A stretch of 64,000 bases of DNA from Streptomyces sp. NBC_00414. GTDB taxonomy: Bacteria > Actinomycetota > Actinomycetes > Streptomycetales > Streptomycetaceae. The translations under genes and the position numbers were made by a program. The notes beneath the pieces were generated by a model that was not told where the DNA came from, made no database searches, and saw nothing but the letters and a program-made list of their open reading frames with translations. Positions 54,343-62,712 of this stretch are shown one piece after another; position 1 is the first letter of the stretch, and each line of letters starts with the position of its first letter. The DNA lies in assembly GCF_036038375.1 (NCBI RefSeq), contig NZ_CP107935.1, positions 8,308,001 through 8,372,000 of the forward strand, in the 5' to 3' direction.

Positions 54343-54570
54343 GCGCAGTTCCCCGCGCCCCTGAAAGCAGGGGCACAGCCCGCCCATCAGCCGCCCAGGG
54401 CCCCCACCGAGCCCCGTCAGGGGCGCGGGGAACGGCGCGGTCAACCCCCACTGGGCCGCAGGCAAATCAGGGCCGGCCCCCATCAGGGGCGCGGGGAACT
54501 GCGCGACAAGCCCTCACCGGGCCGCAGGCACATCACTGCCGGGCCCTGTCGGGGGCGCGGGGAACGGCGC
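54343..54570. repeat. GC-rich repeat cluster G: inverted core plus three units of 66 bp period
   Basis: One C-rich core at 54343-54362, with a perfect CCCCTG-AAAG-CAGGGG hairpin at its end, then three cores in the opposite orientation at 54419-54438, 54485-54504 and 54551-54570. The last three are exactly 66 bp apart and share a second block (CCGCAGGCAMATCA type). This fills the 328-bp convergent gap between the monooxygenase and DUF5995 genes; no other feature is seen. Confidence 0.88.
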
Positions 54571-54599
54571 GGTCAACCCCCACCGCCCCGCAGGTCGGC

Positions 54600-55331
54600 T
54601 CACCGGCCGGGCGGCGCCGTCGACGGCGAGACGCCCAGCGGAGTGAGGAGACAGCGGCCGACCAACCCCACCCCCGCGTCGAGCCGCTCGGTGAACTCCT
54701 CGGCCAGTGCGGGGAGTTCGCGAAACGCCCACAGCCCCCGCGCAGCGGACCACGCCGCATCCCGGGCCCGCTCCAGACTCCACGCCCCCAGCAGATGGGT
54801 CAGCGGATCGGCGATCTGGAGCAGGTCCGGCCCCGGCATCAGGTCCTCCCGGATCCGCTCCTCCAGCGTGACGAGCACATCGCCCACCCGGTCGAACTCG
54901 TCCTCAAGCTCGGCCGGTTCGCAGCCGAGCGTACGACAGGCGTCCACCACCGCGAGCGCGAGGTCGTGCCCGATGTGCGCATTGATACCGGCGAGGGCGA
55001 ACTGCAGCGGACGTACCCCCGGATGCCCCCGCAGCTGGAACAGCGGCCGCCAGCAGGCGGGCGGCCGGCGTTCCTGCGCGACCGCCTCGACGGCCCCGAG
55101 GTAGCGCTCCGCGAACCGCACGTCCAGCGTGCTCGCGGCCCGTGCGTCGGCGAAGTGCCCCGCTTCCAGGCGCCTGCCGACCTCCTCGGTGACGGCGAGG
55201 TAGACGCGGTTGAAGACCGCGACACCGTCACGCTCCGGCCAGAGCGCGTCGAGCGCGCGCATACGGCGTACCACCGCGTCGAGGCCGTGGACGTGGACCG
55301 TGTCTTTCGCGAAGCGTTCCAACCGCACCAT
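54600..55331 (-). CDS. DUF5995-family protein
   Basis: A 243-aa, mostly alpha-helical soluble protein. Recognisable blocks are GVAVFNRVYLAVTEEV, FADARAASTLDVRFAERYL, and a His-containing central segment GINAHIGHDLALAVVDAC that could bind metal. DUF5995 members have no assigned role. No signal peptide or membrane helix. ATG 55331 has no strong Shine-Dalgarno. It is divergent from the GH6 gene (100 bp apart). Confidence 0.8.
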   Translation of the reverse strand: MVRLERFAKDTVHVHGLDAVVRRMRALDALWPERDGVAVFNRVYLAVTEEVGRRLEAGHFADARAASTLDVRFAERYLGAVEAVAQERRPPACWRPLFQLRGHPGVRPLQFALAGINAHIGHDLALAVVDACRTLGCEPAELEDEFDRVGDVLVTLEERIREDLMPGPDLLQIADPLTHLLGAWSLERARDAAWSAARGLWAFRELPALAEEFTERLDAGVGLVGRCLLTPLGVSPSTAPPGR

Positions 55332-55431
55332 GGGGGCAGCGTCCCAGGCCTAGGCTGTGCCGAGGGCCGCCGGGCCGGACGCTTCCCCAGAACGGGGGAT
55401 TACGCGGGGCCCGGAGGAGGGGGAGCACCAC

Positions 55432-56625
55432 GTGTCAGTCCGACGTGCCGAGCGCCTGGCCGCCCGGCGGGCGGAGCGCCGACGCGCCGCCCGGCGCGGC
55501 GCCATGGTGGCGATGGCCTCCGCCGTCGTCGTGGCCGGCACCGTGACGGGGATGATGTCCGCGCTGGACGACGGCCGGGGCGGCGACGAGGCACGCCCCG
55601 ACGTGACCGGCACACCGTTCCTGCAGCCGCTGCCCGCTGTGCCCACCCCCTCGCCCTCGGCGACGTCCGGCTCCCCGTCGCCCTCGGCGTCCGCGGCGAA
55701 GGCGGAACCGAGCCCGAAGCCGTCGAAGTCCGCGTCGACGAGACCGAGGACCGAGCCCGCGTCCGTGCGGCTCTACCGCCATTCCGACTCCCAGGTCCTC
55801 GACTGGATCCGGGCCAACCCCGACGACCCGCGCCGCCCGGTCATCGAGTCCCGGATAGCCGACCGGCCCGCCGCGGTCTGGTTCGCGGACTACACGCCGT
55901 CGAACATCACCGCCCGCGTCAGGGCGGTCACCTCGGCCGGGGCCGCGAAGGGCGGCGTGCCCGTCGTCGTCCCGTACGCGATACCGGACCGCGACTGCGG
56001 CGGGGCCTCGCAGGGCGGCGCGCCCGACCTCGGCGCGTACGGCGGGTGGATCGAGAGGTTCGCGGCGGGCCTCGGCAGCCGCGAGGTCGTCGTGATCCTG
56101 GAGCCCGACGCGATCGCCCAGTCCGACTGTCTTTCCGAGGGTGAACGGACGGCCCGTTTCAGCGCGTTGGCCCGGGCGGGCCGTGTCCTGAAGGCGGCGA
56201 ATCCGAAGGCGCGGGTCTACTTCGACGCGGGGCACTCGGACTGGAACTCGCCGCAGAAGCAGGCCGGACTCCTGCGCCGGGCCGGGGCCGCGTCAACCGC
56301 CTCCTCGGACGGGATCTTCAGCAACGTCTCCAACTTCAACCGCACGGGCGACGAGGTCGCGTACGTCCGCCGGACCCTCGACGCGCTCGGCGGGCCCGCG
56401 AGCCTGGGCGCCGTGATCGACACCAGCCGCAACGGCAACGGAGCCCCGGCCGACGGCGAGTGGTGCGACCCGGCGGGCCGCAAGCTCGGGCAGGCGCCGA
56501 CCCTGGGCACCGGGGAGGCCCGGATCGACGCCTATCTGTGGGTGAAGCTGCCGGGTGAGTCCGACGGCTGCCGGGGCACGCCGGGGACGTTCACCCCGGA
56601 CTACGCCTACGACCTGGCGCGCTGA
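55432..56625 (+). CDS. Glycoside hydrolase family 6 protein, membrane-anchored
   Basis: A 397-aa predicted cellulase/cellobiohydrolase-type enzyme. An Arg-rich cytoplasmic N-terminus (1-23) is followed by one membrane helix (about 24-44), a Pro/Ser/Lys linker (about 60-110) and the GH6 domain. The catalytic acid Asp lies in AIPDRDCGG, a second Asp in VVILEPDAIAQ, and substrate-site blocks are VYFDAGHSDW, VSNFNRTGDE and GEWCDPAGRKLG. No carbohydrate-binding module. The helix lacks a clear cleavage site, so surface anchoring is likely. GTG 55432 follows GGAGGAGGGGGAG. Its 3' end overlaps the permease gene by 19 nt. Confidence 0.88.
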   Translation: MSVRRAERLAARRAERRRAARRGAMVAMASAVVVAGTVTGMMSALDDGRGGDEARPDVTGTPFLQPLPAVPTPSPSATSGSPSPSASAAKAEPSPKPSKSASTRPRTEPASVRLYRHSDSQVLDWIRANPDDPRRPVIESRIADRPAAVWFADYTPSNITARVRAVTSAGAAKGGVPVVVPYAIPDRDCGGASQGGAPDLGAYGGWIERFAAGLGSREVVVILEPDAIAQSDCLSEGERTARFSALARAGRVLKAANPKARVYFDAGHSDWNSPQKQAGLLRRAGAASTASSDGIFSNVSNFNRTGDEVAYVRRTLDALGGPASLGAVIDTSRNGNGAPADGEWCDPAGRKLGQAPTLGTGEARIDAYLWVKLPGESDGCRGTPGTFTPDYAYDLAR

Positions 56626-58067
56626 CCGTCCGCCGGGCCGGAGCCGGATCCGGAGCCGGGGTCAGGTTCGGAGCCGCCCTCGGTACCCGCCTCGCGCCCG
56701 GAGCTGTAGGAGGACGTGCCCTCGTCCAGCAGCGGTTCCTGCGACTTGAGGTGCGCGGGGGCCATCGCCCGCAGCGCGTGGTAGCCGGTGATGACGACGA
56801 GCGTGCCGAGCGCGATACCGCTCAGCGAGAAGGTGTCGGTGAACTTCATCGTGACGTTCCCGACGCCGATGATGATGCCCGCCGCGGCCGGCACCAGGTT
56901 CAGCGGATTGCGCAGGTCCACCCCGGCGTTGAGCCAGATCTGCGCGCCGAGCAGGCCGATCATCCCGTACAGGATGACGGTGATCCCGCCGAGCACGCCG
57001 CCCGGGACGGCGGCCACGACCGCGCCGAACTTCGGGCAGAGGCCGAAGAGCAGCGCGAAGCCGGCGGCGGCCCAGTAGGCGGCCGTGGAGTAGACGCGGG
57101 TCGCCGCCATGACGCCGATGTTCTCGGAGTACGTGGTGTTGGGCGGGCCGCCCACGGCGGTGGAGAGCATCGAGCCGACCCCGTCCGCGGAGATCGCGGT
57201 GCCCAGCTTGTCGTCCAGCGAGTCGCCGGTCATCTCGCCGACGGCCTTCACATGGCCCGCGTTCTCGGCGACCAGCGCGATGACGACGGGCAGGGCCACG
57301 AGGATCGCCGACCAGTCGAAGGCCGGGCCGTGGAAGGCCGGCAGCCCGATCCAGTCCGCCGAGCCGACTCCGGAGAGGTCGAGACGCCAGTGGTCGGTGA
57401 GCTTGCCGCTCGCGTCGGCCGAGTGGATCCGGCCGAAGACCAGGTCGAAGAGCCACGAGATGCCGTACCCGAAGACCAGGCCGAGGAAGATCGCGATCCG
57501 GGACCAGAAGCCGCGCAGGCACACCACGGCCAGACCGGTGAACAGCATCACGAGCAGGGCCGTCCACTGGTCCTGCGGCCAGTACGTGGCGGCGGTGACC
57601 GGGGCCAGGTTGAAGCCGATCAGCATGACGACCGCGCCCGTGACGATCGGCGGCATCGCGGCATGGATGATCCGCGCCCCGAACCGGCGCACCGCGAGAC
57701 CGACCAGGAACAGCGCGACGCCCACGACGAACACGGCGCCGGTCACGGTCGCGCTGGAGCCGCCCTGCGCGCGGATCACCGCGGCGACGCCCACGAAGGA
57801 GAGCGAACAGCCCAGATAGCTGGGCACCCGGCCGCGGGTCGCGAGCAGGAAGATGACCGTCGAGACGCCCGACATCATGATCGCGAGATTCGGGTCCAGG
57901 CCCATCAGGACCGGTGCGACGAAGGAAGCCCCGAACATGGCCACGACGTGCTGGGCGCCGAGCCCGGCCGTCCGTGGCCACGAGAGCCGTTCGTCGGGGC
58001 GGACGACCGCTCCGGGTGCGGGTGTCCGCCCGTCACCGTGCAGCTTCCAGCGCACACCGAGGTCCAT
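56607..58067 (-). CDS. NCS2-family uracil/xanthine permease
   Basis: A 486-aa nucleobase:H+ symporter of the UraA type with about 14 TM segments. Signature elements are MFGASFVAPVLMGLDPN in TM1, the TM8 Glu in ALVAENAGHVKAVGEMTG, and the TM10 loop TAVGGPPNTTYSENIGVMAATRVYS. The C-terminal tail is long and Gly/Ser/Pro-rich. Probably salvages uracil, complementing the pyr operon elsewhere in the window. ATG 58067 lacks a clear Shine-Dalgarno. A degenerate 14-bp tandem repeat lies directly upstream. Confidence 0.9.
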   Translation of the reverse strand: MDLGVRWKLHGDGRTPAPGAVVRPDERLSWPRTAGLGAQHVVAMFGASFVAPVLMGLDPNLAIMMSGVSTVIFLLATRGRVPSYLGCSLSFVGVAAVIRAQGGSSATVTGAVFVVGVALFLVGLAVRRFGARIIHAAMPPIVTGAVVMLIGFNLAPVTAATYWPQDQWTALLVMLFTGLAVVCLRGFWSRIAIFLGLVFGYGISWLFDLVFGRIHSADASGKLTDHWRLDLSGVGSADWIGLPAFHGPAFDWSAILVALPVVIALVAENAGHVKAVGEMTGDSLDDKLGTAISADGVGSMLSTAVGGPPNTTYSENIGVMAATRVYSTAAYWAAAGFALLFGLCPKFGAVVAAVPGGVLGGITVILYGMIGLLGAQIWLNAGVDLRNPLNLVPAAAGIIIGVGNVTMKFTDTFSLSGIALGTLVVITGYHALRAMAPAHLKSQEPLLDEGTSSYSSGREAGTEGGSEPDPGSGSGSGPADGQRARS

Positions 58068-58087
58068 GGTGGGGATTCGCTTTCTCT

Positions 58088-58170
58088 GTACCTGAGGTTG
58101 CGTACCTGAGGTTCCGTACGTGAAGTCCGTGCCTGAGATTCACGCAGGCGAAGTTCCGTACGTGAAGATC
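58088..58170. repeat. Degenerate 14-bp tandem repeat upstream of the NCS2 permease gene
   Basis: Six units of about 14 bp: GTACCTGAGGTTGC (58088), GTACCTGAGGTTCC (58102), GTACGTGAAGTCC (58116), GTGCCTGAGATTCAC (58129), GCAGGCGAAGTTCC (58144), GTACGTGAAGATC (58158). They start 21 bp upstream of the permease start codon and end near the next gene's stop. Confidence 0.8.
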
Positions 58171-58207
58171 AGCGCCATGGTAGGTCGCGGCCCGGGGAGC
58201 GGCCGGT

Positions 58208-59422
58208 TCAGGGCCGGGGATTCGGAATATTCACGTCCGCCGCGCTGACCTCGCCGGACGTCGTACGGCCGCTGGACCGCAGCACGCCCGCGAACGCGGC
58301 GAGCCCGAACGCCAGCACGGTCACCAGGACGAAGGACGTCACCAGGCTCGTCGCATCCGCGACGGTACCGATCGCGGACGGGGCGATCAGTCCCGAGGTG
58401 TAGGTGATGGTGGCCACGCCCGCGATGGCCTGCGCCGGGTTGGGGCCGCTGCGGCCCGCCGCCGCGAAGCAGAGCGGTACGACCACGGCTATGCCGAGGC
58501 CCAGCAGGGCGAAGCCGGTCATGGCCAGGGCCGCGTTCTGCGCCAGTACGACGAGCAGGGCGCCGGCGGTGGCGAGGAGTCCGCTGACCCGTACGGTGCG
58601 CACCGGGCCGAACCGGTCCACCACCGCGTCCCCGGCGAGGCGCGCGAGCGCCATGGTGAGGGTGAAGCCCGTCGTGCACGCGGCCGCGAGTCCCGCGGAA
58701 CTGCCGAGGACGTCCCGCAGATAGACCGCCGACCAGTCCAGGCTCGCCCCCTCCGCGAACACCGCGCAGAAGCCGATCGCGCCGATGAGCAGCGCCGACC
58801 TGGGCGGCAGCGCGAAACGCGGGGGCGCTTCCTCGTCCTCGGTGGCCCGCAGGTCCAGTACGCCCTGGCAGGCGACCGTGCCGAGCAGGGTGAGCGCCGC
58901 GGCGGCGAGCGCGTGGTGCAGCCGGGCGTCCGTGCCCAGATGCGCGGCGAGCGTGCCGGCGGCCGAGCCGACCAGGGCGCCCGCGCTCCACATGCCGTGC
59001 AGTCCGGACATGATCGACTTGTCCAGCCGGTTCTCCACCTCGACGCCCAGCGCGTTCATCGCCACGTCGGCCATGCCCGCCGTGGCGCCGTAGACGAACA
59101 GGGCCAGGCACAGGGTGAGCAGGTTCGGCGCCAGGGCCGGCAGGACGAGTGCGAGCGTCCACAGCGCCATGAGTCCGCGCAGGGCCGTGCGGGCGCCGAA
59201 GCGGTGGCTGACGCTGCCGGCGAGAGGCATCGCCAGGGAGGCGCCGATCGCGGGGAAGGCGAGTGCCAGGCCGAGCTGGCCCGCGCTCACCGACGCGTGG
59301 TCCTGGATCCACGGCACGCGCGTCGCGAACGAGCCGGTGACGGCGCCGTGCACGGCGAACACCGCCGCCACGGCGTACCGGGAGCGCTTCACCTCGCGCC
59401 GGTCGTACACCACTTCACTCAT
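58208..59422 (-). CDS. MFS transporter, divergent from a ROK regulator
   Basis: A 404-aa, 12-TM major facilitator resembling the YbjJ/sugar-efflux-like group (AGSVSHRFGARTALRG in the TM2-3 loop; MADVAMNALGVEVENRL in TM4). Substrate unknown. ATG 59422 has GGGGCC about 8 nt upstream. It shares a 154-bp divergent region and a perfect palindrome with the ROK-family gene, which suggests that protein controls it. Confidence 0.88.
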   Translation of the reverse strand: MSEVVYDRREVKRSRYAVAAVFAVHGAVTGSFATRVPWIQDHASVSAGQLGLALAFPAIGASLAMPLAGSVSHRFGARTALRGLMALWTLALVLPALAPNLLTLCLALFVYGATAGMADVAMNALGVEVENRLDKSIMSGLHGMWSAGALVGSAAGTLAAHLGTDARLHHALAAAALTLLGTVACQGVLDLRATEDEEAPPRFALPPRSALLIGAIGFCAVFAEGASLDWSAVYLRDVLGSSAGLAAACTTGFTLTMALARLAGDAVVDRFGPVRTVRVSGLLATAGALLVVLAQNAALAMTGFALLGLGIAVVVPLCFAAAGRSGPNPAQAIAGVATITYTSGLIAPSAIGTVADATSLVTSFVLVTVLAFGLAAFAGVLRSSGRTTSGEVSAADVNIPNPRP

Positions 59423-59497
59423 GCTCCCGGCCCCTGTCTGTCATCTTCGGCGTTCTCCGGTGCGTCCTCTGTCGGCTTCCGGACGTGCCGCCGAAAA

Positions 59498-59520
59498 CTA
59501 TCAGGCAACCTGCCTGATAG
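59498..59520. promoter_or_regulatory. Perfect palindromic operator between MFS and ROK genes
   Basis: CTATCAGGCA (59498-59507) and TGCCTGATAG (59511-59520) are perfect 10-bp arms with a 3-bp spacer, in a locally AT-rich stretch of the divergent promoter region. Confidence 0.8.
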
Positions 59521-59576
59521 ATAGATTGTTTTTACGCCCGCCGCAGACGGCGGCCCTGATCTGGAAGGATCCCGGC

Positions 59577-60773
59577 ATGCCCGCATCACCGAGCACCGCC
59601 CGGGCCATCAACGACCGGCTCGCCCTGCGGCTGCTGCAGCAGGAAGGCCCACTGACGGCAGGGGAGTTGAAGCAGCTCACGGGACTGTCCCGGCCCTCGG
59701 TCGCCGACCTCGTGGAGCGCCTCGCCGCGGCCGGGCTGATCGGTGTGGTCGGGGAGTCGGGCGAGCAGCGGCGCGGCCCGAACGCCCGGCTGTACGGCAT
59801 CGTCGCCGACCGGGCGCACCTGGCGGCCCTCGATGTGCGCACCGAGGGCGTGTCGGTGGTCGTCGCGGATCTGCTGGGCACGGTTCTGGCCGAGGCGTCG
59901 GTGCCGATCGCGGACGAGACGGACACCGCGCCCGCCGTCGAGCAGGCGGTCGCGCTGGTCGAACGCACGGCCAAGGAGGCCGGTGTCGAAGGGCTGCACA
60001 CCGTCGGCATCGGCGCCCCCGGCCTGATCGACCCCGCCACCGGTGAACTCCGCAACTCCTCCGGCCTGCCCGAATGGCACCGCCGGCTGGCCGCGGTCCT
60101 TCAGGAGCGCCTCCAGGCCCGCGTCGTCGTCGAGAACGAGACCAACCTCGCGGCCCTGGCCGAGCAGCGCGACGGGGCCGCCCGCGACCGCGAGACCTTC
60201 GTGCTGCTCTGGCTCGGCCACGGGATCGGCGCCGCCGTGGTCCTCGACGGGGTCCTGCGCCGGGGTGCCTCCGGCGGTACGGGGGAGATCGGCTTCCTGC
60301 CGGTGCCGGGCACGGACGGCCTGCCGTCCGCGACGGGCTGCGAGGGCGGCTTCCACTCCCTCGCGGGCGCGGCGGCGATCGCCGAACTGGCGCGGCGGTA
60401 CGGGGTGGTGGCCTCCGCCGTGGAGCATGAGCCGCATGCGGCGGCGCTGGTGCGGGAGGCGGTGTCGCGCGCCTCGGGCTCTGCCTCGGGCCCCGCCTCG
60501 GAGTTCCTCGACGCGCTCGCCGATCGTGTCGCCCTCGGGGCCGCGTCCGTGATCGCCGTGCTGGACCCCGGATGCGTGGTCCTCTCGGGCGAGATCGGCC
60601 GGGCGGGCGGCGAGGTGCTCGCGGCCCGGGTGCGGGACCGGCTCGGCCGGATGACACCGCTGCCCACCGAGGTGCGGGCCGGCAGCCTGGGCGGCGGCGC
60701 CGTCCTGCGCGGCGCCCTGCTGATGGCGCGGGACGGGGCCCAGGACGAGTTGTTCGCACCTCCGGAGCGGTGA
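59577..60773 (+). CDS. ROK-family transcriptional regulator
   Basis: 398 aa. N-terminal winged HTH (about 7-70, INDRLALRLLQQEGPLTAGELKQLTGLSRPSVADLVERL) and a C-terminal ROK kinase-like fold (about 80-390) with GIGAPGLID, VENETNLAALAE and LGHGIGAAVVLDG. The usual ROK zinc motif CxCGxxGC is degraded to ATGCEGGFHS, keeping one Cys, so zinc-dependent sugar binding may be altered. Likely a repressor of the divergent MFS gene via the palindrome. ATG 59577 has GGAAGGA 8-14 nt upstream. Confidence 0.9.
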   Translation: MPASPSTARAINDRLALRLLQQEGPLTAGELKQLTGLSRPSVADLVERLAAAGLIGVVGESGEQRRGPNARLYGIVADRAHLAALDVRTEGVSVVVADLLGTVLAEASVPIADETDTAPAVEQAVALVERTAKEAGVEGLHTVGIGAPGLIDPATGELRNSSGLPEWHRRLAAVLQERLQARVVVENETNLAALAEQRDGAARDRETFVLLWLGHGIGAAVVLDGVLRRGASGGTGEIGFLPVPGTDGLPSATGCEGGFHSLAGAAAIAELARRYGVVASAVEHEPHAAALVREAVSRASGSASGPASEFLDALADRVALGAASVIAVLDPGCVVLSGEIGRAGGEVLAARVRDRLGRMTPLPTEVRAGSLGGGAVLRGALLMARDGAQDELFAPPER

Positions 60774-61154
60774 GGCCCGTGCGGCCCGTGCCGCGTCGCC
60801 CGGGACCGTACCGGGTCGCGCCGGGCCCGTACCTGGTGGTGCGGGCCCGTGCCGGGAAAGGAGACCCGGCGGCGGGGCAAGGGCCTCCGTCACCGCCGCC
60901 GGGTCGATCTGGGGCGGGTCGGCGAACGCGGACCCGGAGAGGCGCCGGTGAACGCAGACCCTAGAGAGGACTAGACCAAAGCGTCAATAGGTATGGACCA
61001 CCAGCGAGACGCCTTGATCACCGAGAAGTTGATCAGAGCCTGACGCGTCACGAGTGTCCCGTGAAGTCCATCGGTACACCTTGTGAGCCACCCCACAGAA
61101 TTCACCCGCATGGGCGTCGATCAGGCGTGGCACACTGAGTCTGTACCAGAAGCA
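60774..61154 (+). other. Intergenic region between the ROK gene and the FMN riboswitch
   Basis: The first 200 bp are GC-rich and hold the hairpin at 60863-60905. From about 60960 to 61150 the sequence is less GC-rich and probably carries the rib operon promoter, but I cannot fix -35/-10 boxes. Two TTGATCA motifs 20 nt apart (about 61014 and 61029) and a 16-codon ORF (60993-61043) with a weak Shine-Dalgarno are visible. No supported gene. Confidence 0.5.
60863..60905 (+). terminator. Terminator candidate after the ROK gene
   Basis: Perfect 13-bp arms GACCCGGCGGCGG (60863-60875) and CCGCCGCCGGGTC (60893-60905) with a 17-nt loop, about 90 nt past the stop. Confidence 0.6.
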
Positions 61155-61281
61155 GCGCACTCCGGGGTCGGTGAAAGTCCGAACCGGCGGTTACAGTCCG
61201 CGACCCGGTCGCTTCCAGCGGCCGGTTGACCAGGTGAAATTCCTGGACCGACGGTTAAAGTCCGGATGGGAGGCAGTGCGC
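61155..61281 (+). promoter_or_regulatory. FMN riboswitch (RFN element)
   Basis: The P1 stem is GCGCACT (61155-61161) with AGTGCGC (61275-61281). Conserved FMN-aptamer blocks follow in order: GGGGTCGGTGAAAGTCCGAA, CCGGCGGTTACAGTCCGCGA, a variable P3-type stem (CCGGTC...GGCCGG), GGTGAAATTCC, GACGGTTAAAGTCCGGATGG and GAGGCAGT. It should repress the riboflavin genes downstream when FMN is abundant. The 154-nt stretch between aptamer and ribE contains GC-rich segments able to form a terminator, but I cannot define the switching stems by eye. Confidence 0.97.
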
Positions 61282-61435
61282 GGCGGGCGGGCATTCGTGC
61301 GCGCCGCCGTCTGTTTCGACGTGTCCCACGGGCACGTCCTACGCGGCGTCGTCCCCGGTGTTCCCGCTCGTTTCACATCTGTCGTCATCGACAGGCCCCG
61401 GAGTCCGTGCCCTATGAGGCAGGAGGACCCGGGAA

Positions 61436-62071
61436 GTGTTCACCGGAATCGTTGAAGAGCTGGGTGAAGTCACCGCCGTCGAGAACCTCGGCGACGCCTC
61501 ACGTTTCCGACTGCGTGGCCCTGTGGTCACCGAAGGTGCACGTCACGGGGACTCCATCGCCGTCAACGGCGTCTGTCTGACGGTCGTCGACCACGAGGAC
61601 GGCGAGTTCACCGCCGACGTCATGGCCGAGACCCTGGACCGCTCCAGCCTCGGCGCCCTCACCGTCGGCTCCCGCGTCAACCTCGAACGGCCCATGGCCG
61701 TCGGCGAGCGGCTCGGCGGGCACATCGTGCAGGGCCATGTGGACGGCACGGGCGAGGTCATCGAGCGCAAGCCGTCCGAGCACTGGGAGATCGTGAAGAT
61801 CTCACTGCCCGCGGACCTCTCGCGCTACGTCGTCGAGAAGGGCTCCATCACCGTCGACGGCATCAGCCTGACCGTCGTCGACGCCGGCCCCGACTTCTTC
61901 ACCGTCAGCCTCATCCCGACCACCCTCGACCTGACCACCCTGGGCCGCAAGCAGCCCGGCGACCCGGTCAACCTTGAGGTCGACGTGATCGCCAAGTACG
62001 TCGAGCGGCTGCTCGGCCCGCAGGGGCAGCGACCTGTGGCCCTGCCCGGCACCGAGGGAGCGACACGGTGA
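61436..62071 (+). CDS. ribE: Riboflavin synthase, alpha chain
   Basis: A 211-aa trimeric enzyme forming riboflavin from two molecules of 6,7-dimethyl-8-ribityllumazine. It has two tandem lumazine-binding barrels (about 1-97 and 98-195), each with the repeated pattern FTGIVEE / GHIVQGHVDGTGEV, VNGVCLTV / VDGISLTV and V(S)LIPTTL. GTG 61436 has AGGAGG at 61421-61426. First gene under the FMN riboswitch. The next gene's GTG overlaps its stop by 4 nt. Confidence 0.96.
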   Translation: MFTGIVEELGEVTAVENLGDASRFRLRGPVVTEGARHGDSIAVNGVCLTVVDHEDGEFTADVMAETLDRSSLGALTVGSRVNLERPMAVGERLGGHIVQGHVDGTGEVIERKPSEHWEIVKISLPADLSRYVVEKGSITVDGISLTVVDAGPDFFTVSLIPTTLDLTTLGRKQPGDPVNLEVDVIAKYVERLLGPQGQRPVALPGTEGATR

Positions 62072-62712
62072 ACTGGCTCAACTCCGAGGCGTTCACGCTC
62101 TTCGGCCAGCACATCAAGTGGGCCGACATGATCGGCAACGTGATCGGGCTGATCGGCCTCGCCCTCGGCTGGCGCCGCTCCATCTGGACCTGGCCCGTCC
62201 AGTTCCTGTCCGGCGCCATCCTCCTCGCCGCCTTCGCCACCGCCCACCTCTCGGGCAGCGCGGGCAAGCAGCTGGTGGTCATGGCCGTCGCGCTGTGGGG
62301 CTACTGGCAGTGGAACCGCGGCAGGGGCGGCGCCCAGGACGGCTCCATCGCCGTCCGGTTCGCCACCTGGCGCGAACGCGGCTACCTGCTCGGCGCAGCC
62401 GCCGTGGGCACCCTCGCGGTCGGCAGCCTGTTCACCGCGTACCCGTCGCTCTCCTGGGACCCCTGGCCCGACGCGTACATATTCGTCGGCACGGTCGTCG
62501 CGATGTACGCCCAGGCGCGCGGCATGGTCGAGTTCTGGTTCGCCTGGCTGCTCGTCGACCTGGTGGGCGTGCCGCTCAACTTCGCCAACGGCTTCGCGTT
62601 CTCCGGATTCGTCTACATCATCTACGGCGCGCTCGTCCTGTGGGGCATGCGCGACTGGTGGCTGCGCTCCCGCAAGGCCGGGCAGCCCGTCCTGGAAGGA
62701 GCCCCGGCATGA
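62068..62712 (+). CDS. pnuX: PnuC-family transporter in the rib operon (PnuX-like riboflavin transporter)
   Basis: A 214-aa membrane protein with about seven TM segments in the PnuC fold (GNVIGLIGLALGWRRSIWTWPVQFLSGAILL, GYWQWNRG, YAQARGMVEFWFAWLLVDLVGVPLNF). PnuC homologues placed in actinobacterial riboflavin operons (PnuX in Corynebacterium) take up riboflavin rather than nicotinamide riboside. Position behind an FMN riboswitch and between ribE and ribBA, with 4-nt overlaps on both sides, supports that. GTG 62068 start. Confidence 0.88.
   Translation: MNWLNSEAFTLFGQHIKWADMIGNVIGLIGLALGWRRSIWTWPVQFLSGAILLAAFATAHLSGSAGKQLVVMAVALWGYWQWNRGRGGAQDGSIAVRFATWRERGYLLGAAAVGTLAVGSLFTAYPSLSWDPWPDAYIFVGTVVAMYAQARGMVEFWFAWLLVDLVGVPLNFANGFAFSGFVYIIYGALVLWGMRDWWLRSRKAGQPVLEGAPA

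Noticed and set aside
60993..61043. 16-codon ORF before the FMN riboswitch as a real gene
   Set aside because: Too short to judge by codon use and only a weak Shine-Dalgarno; kept as an observation, not annotated.
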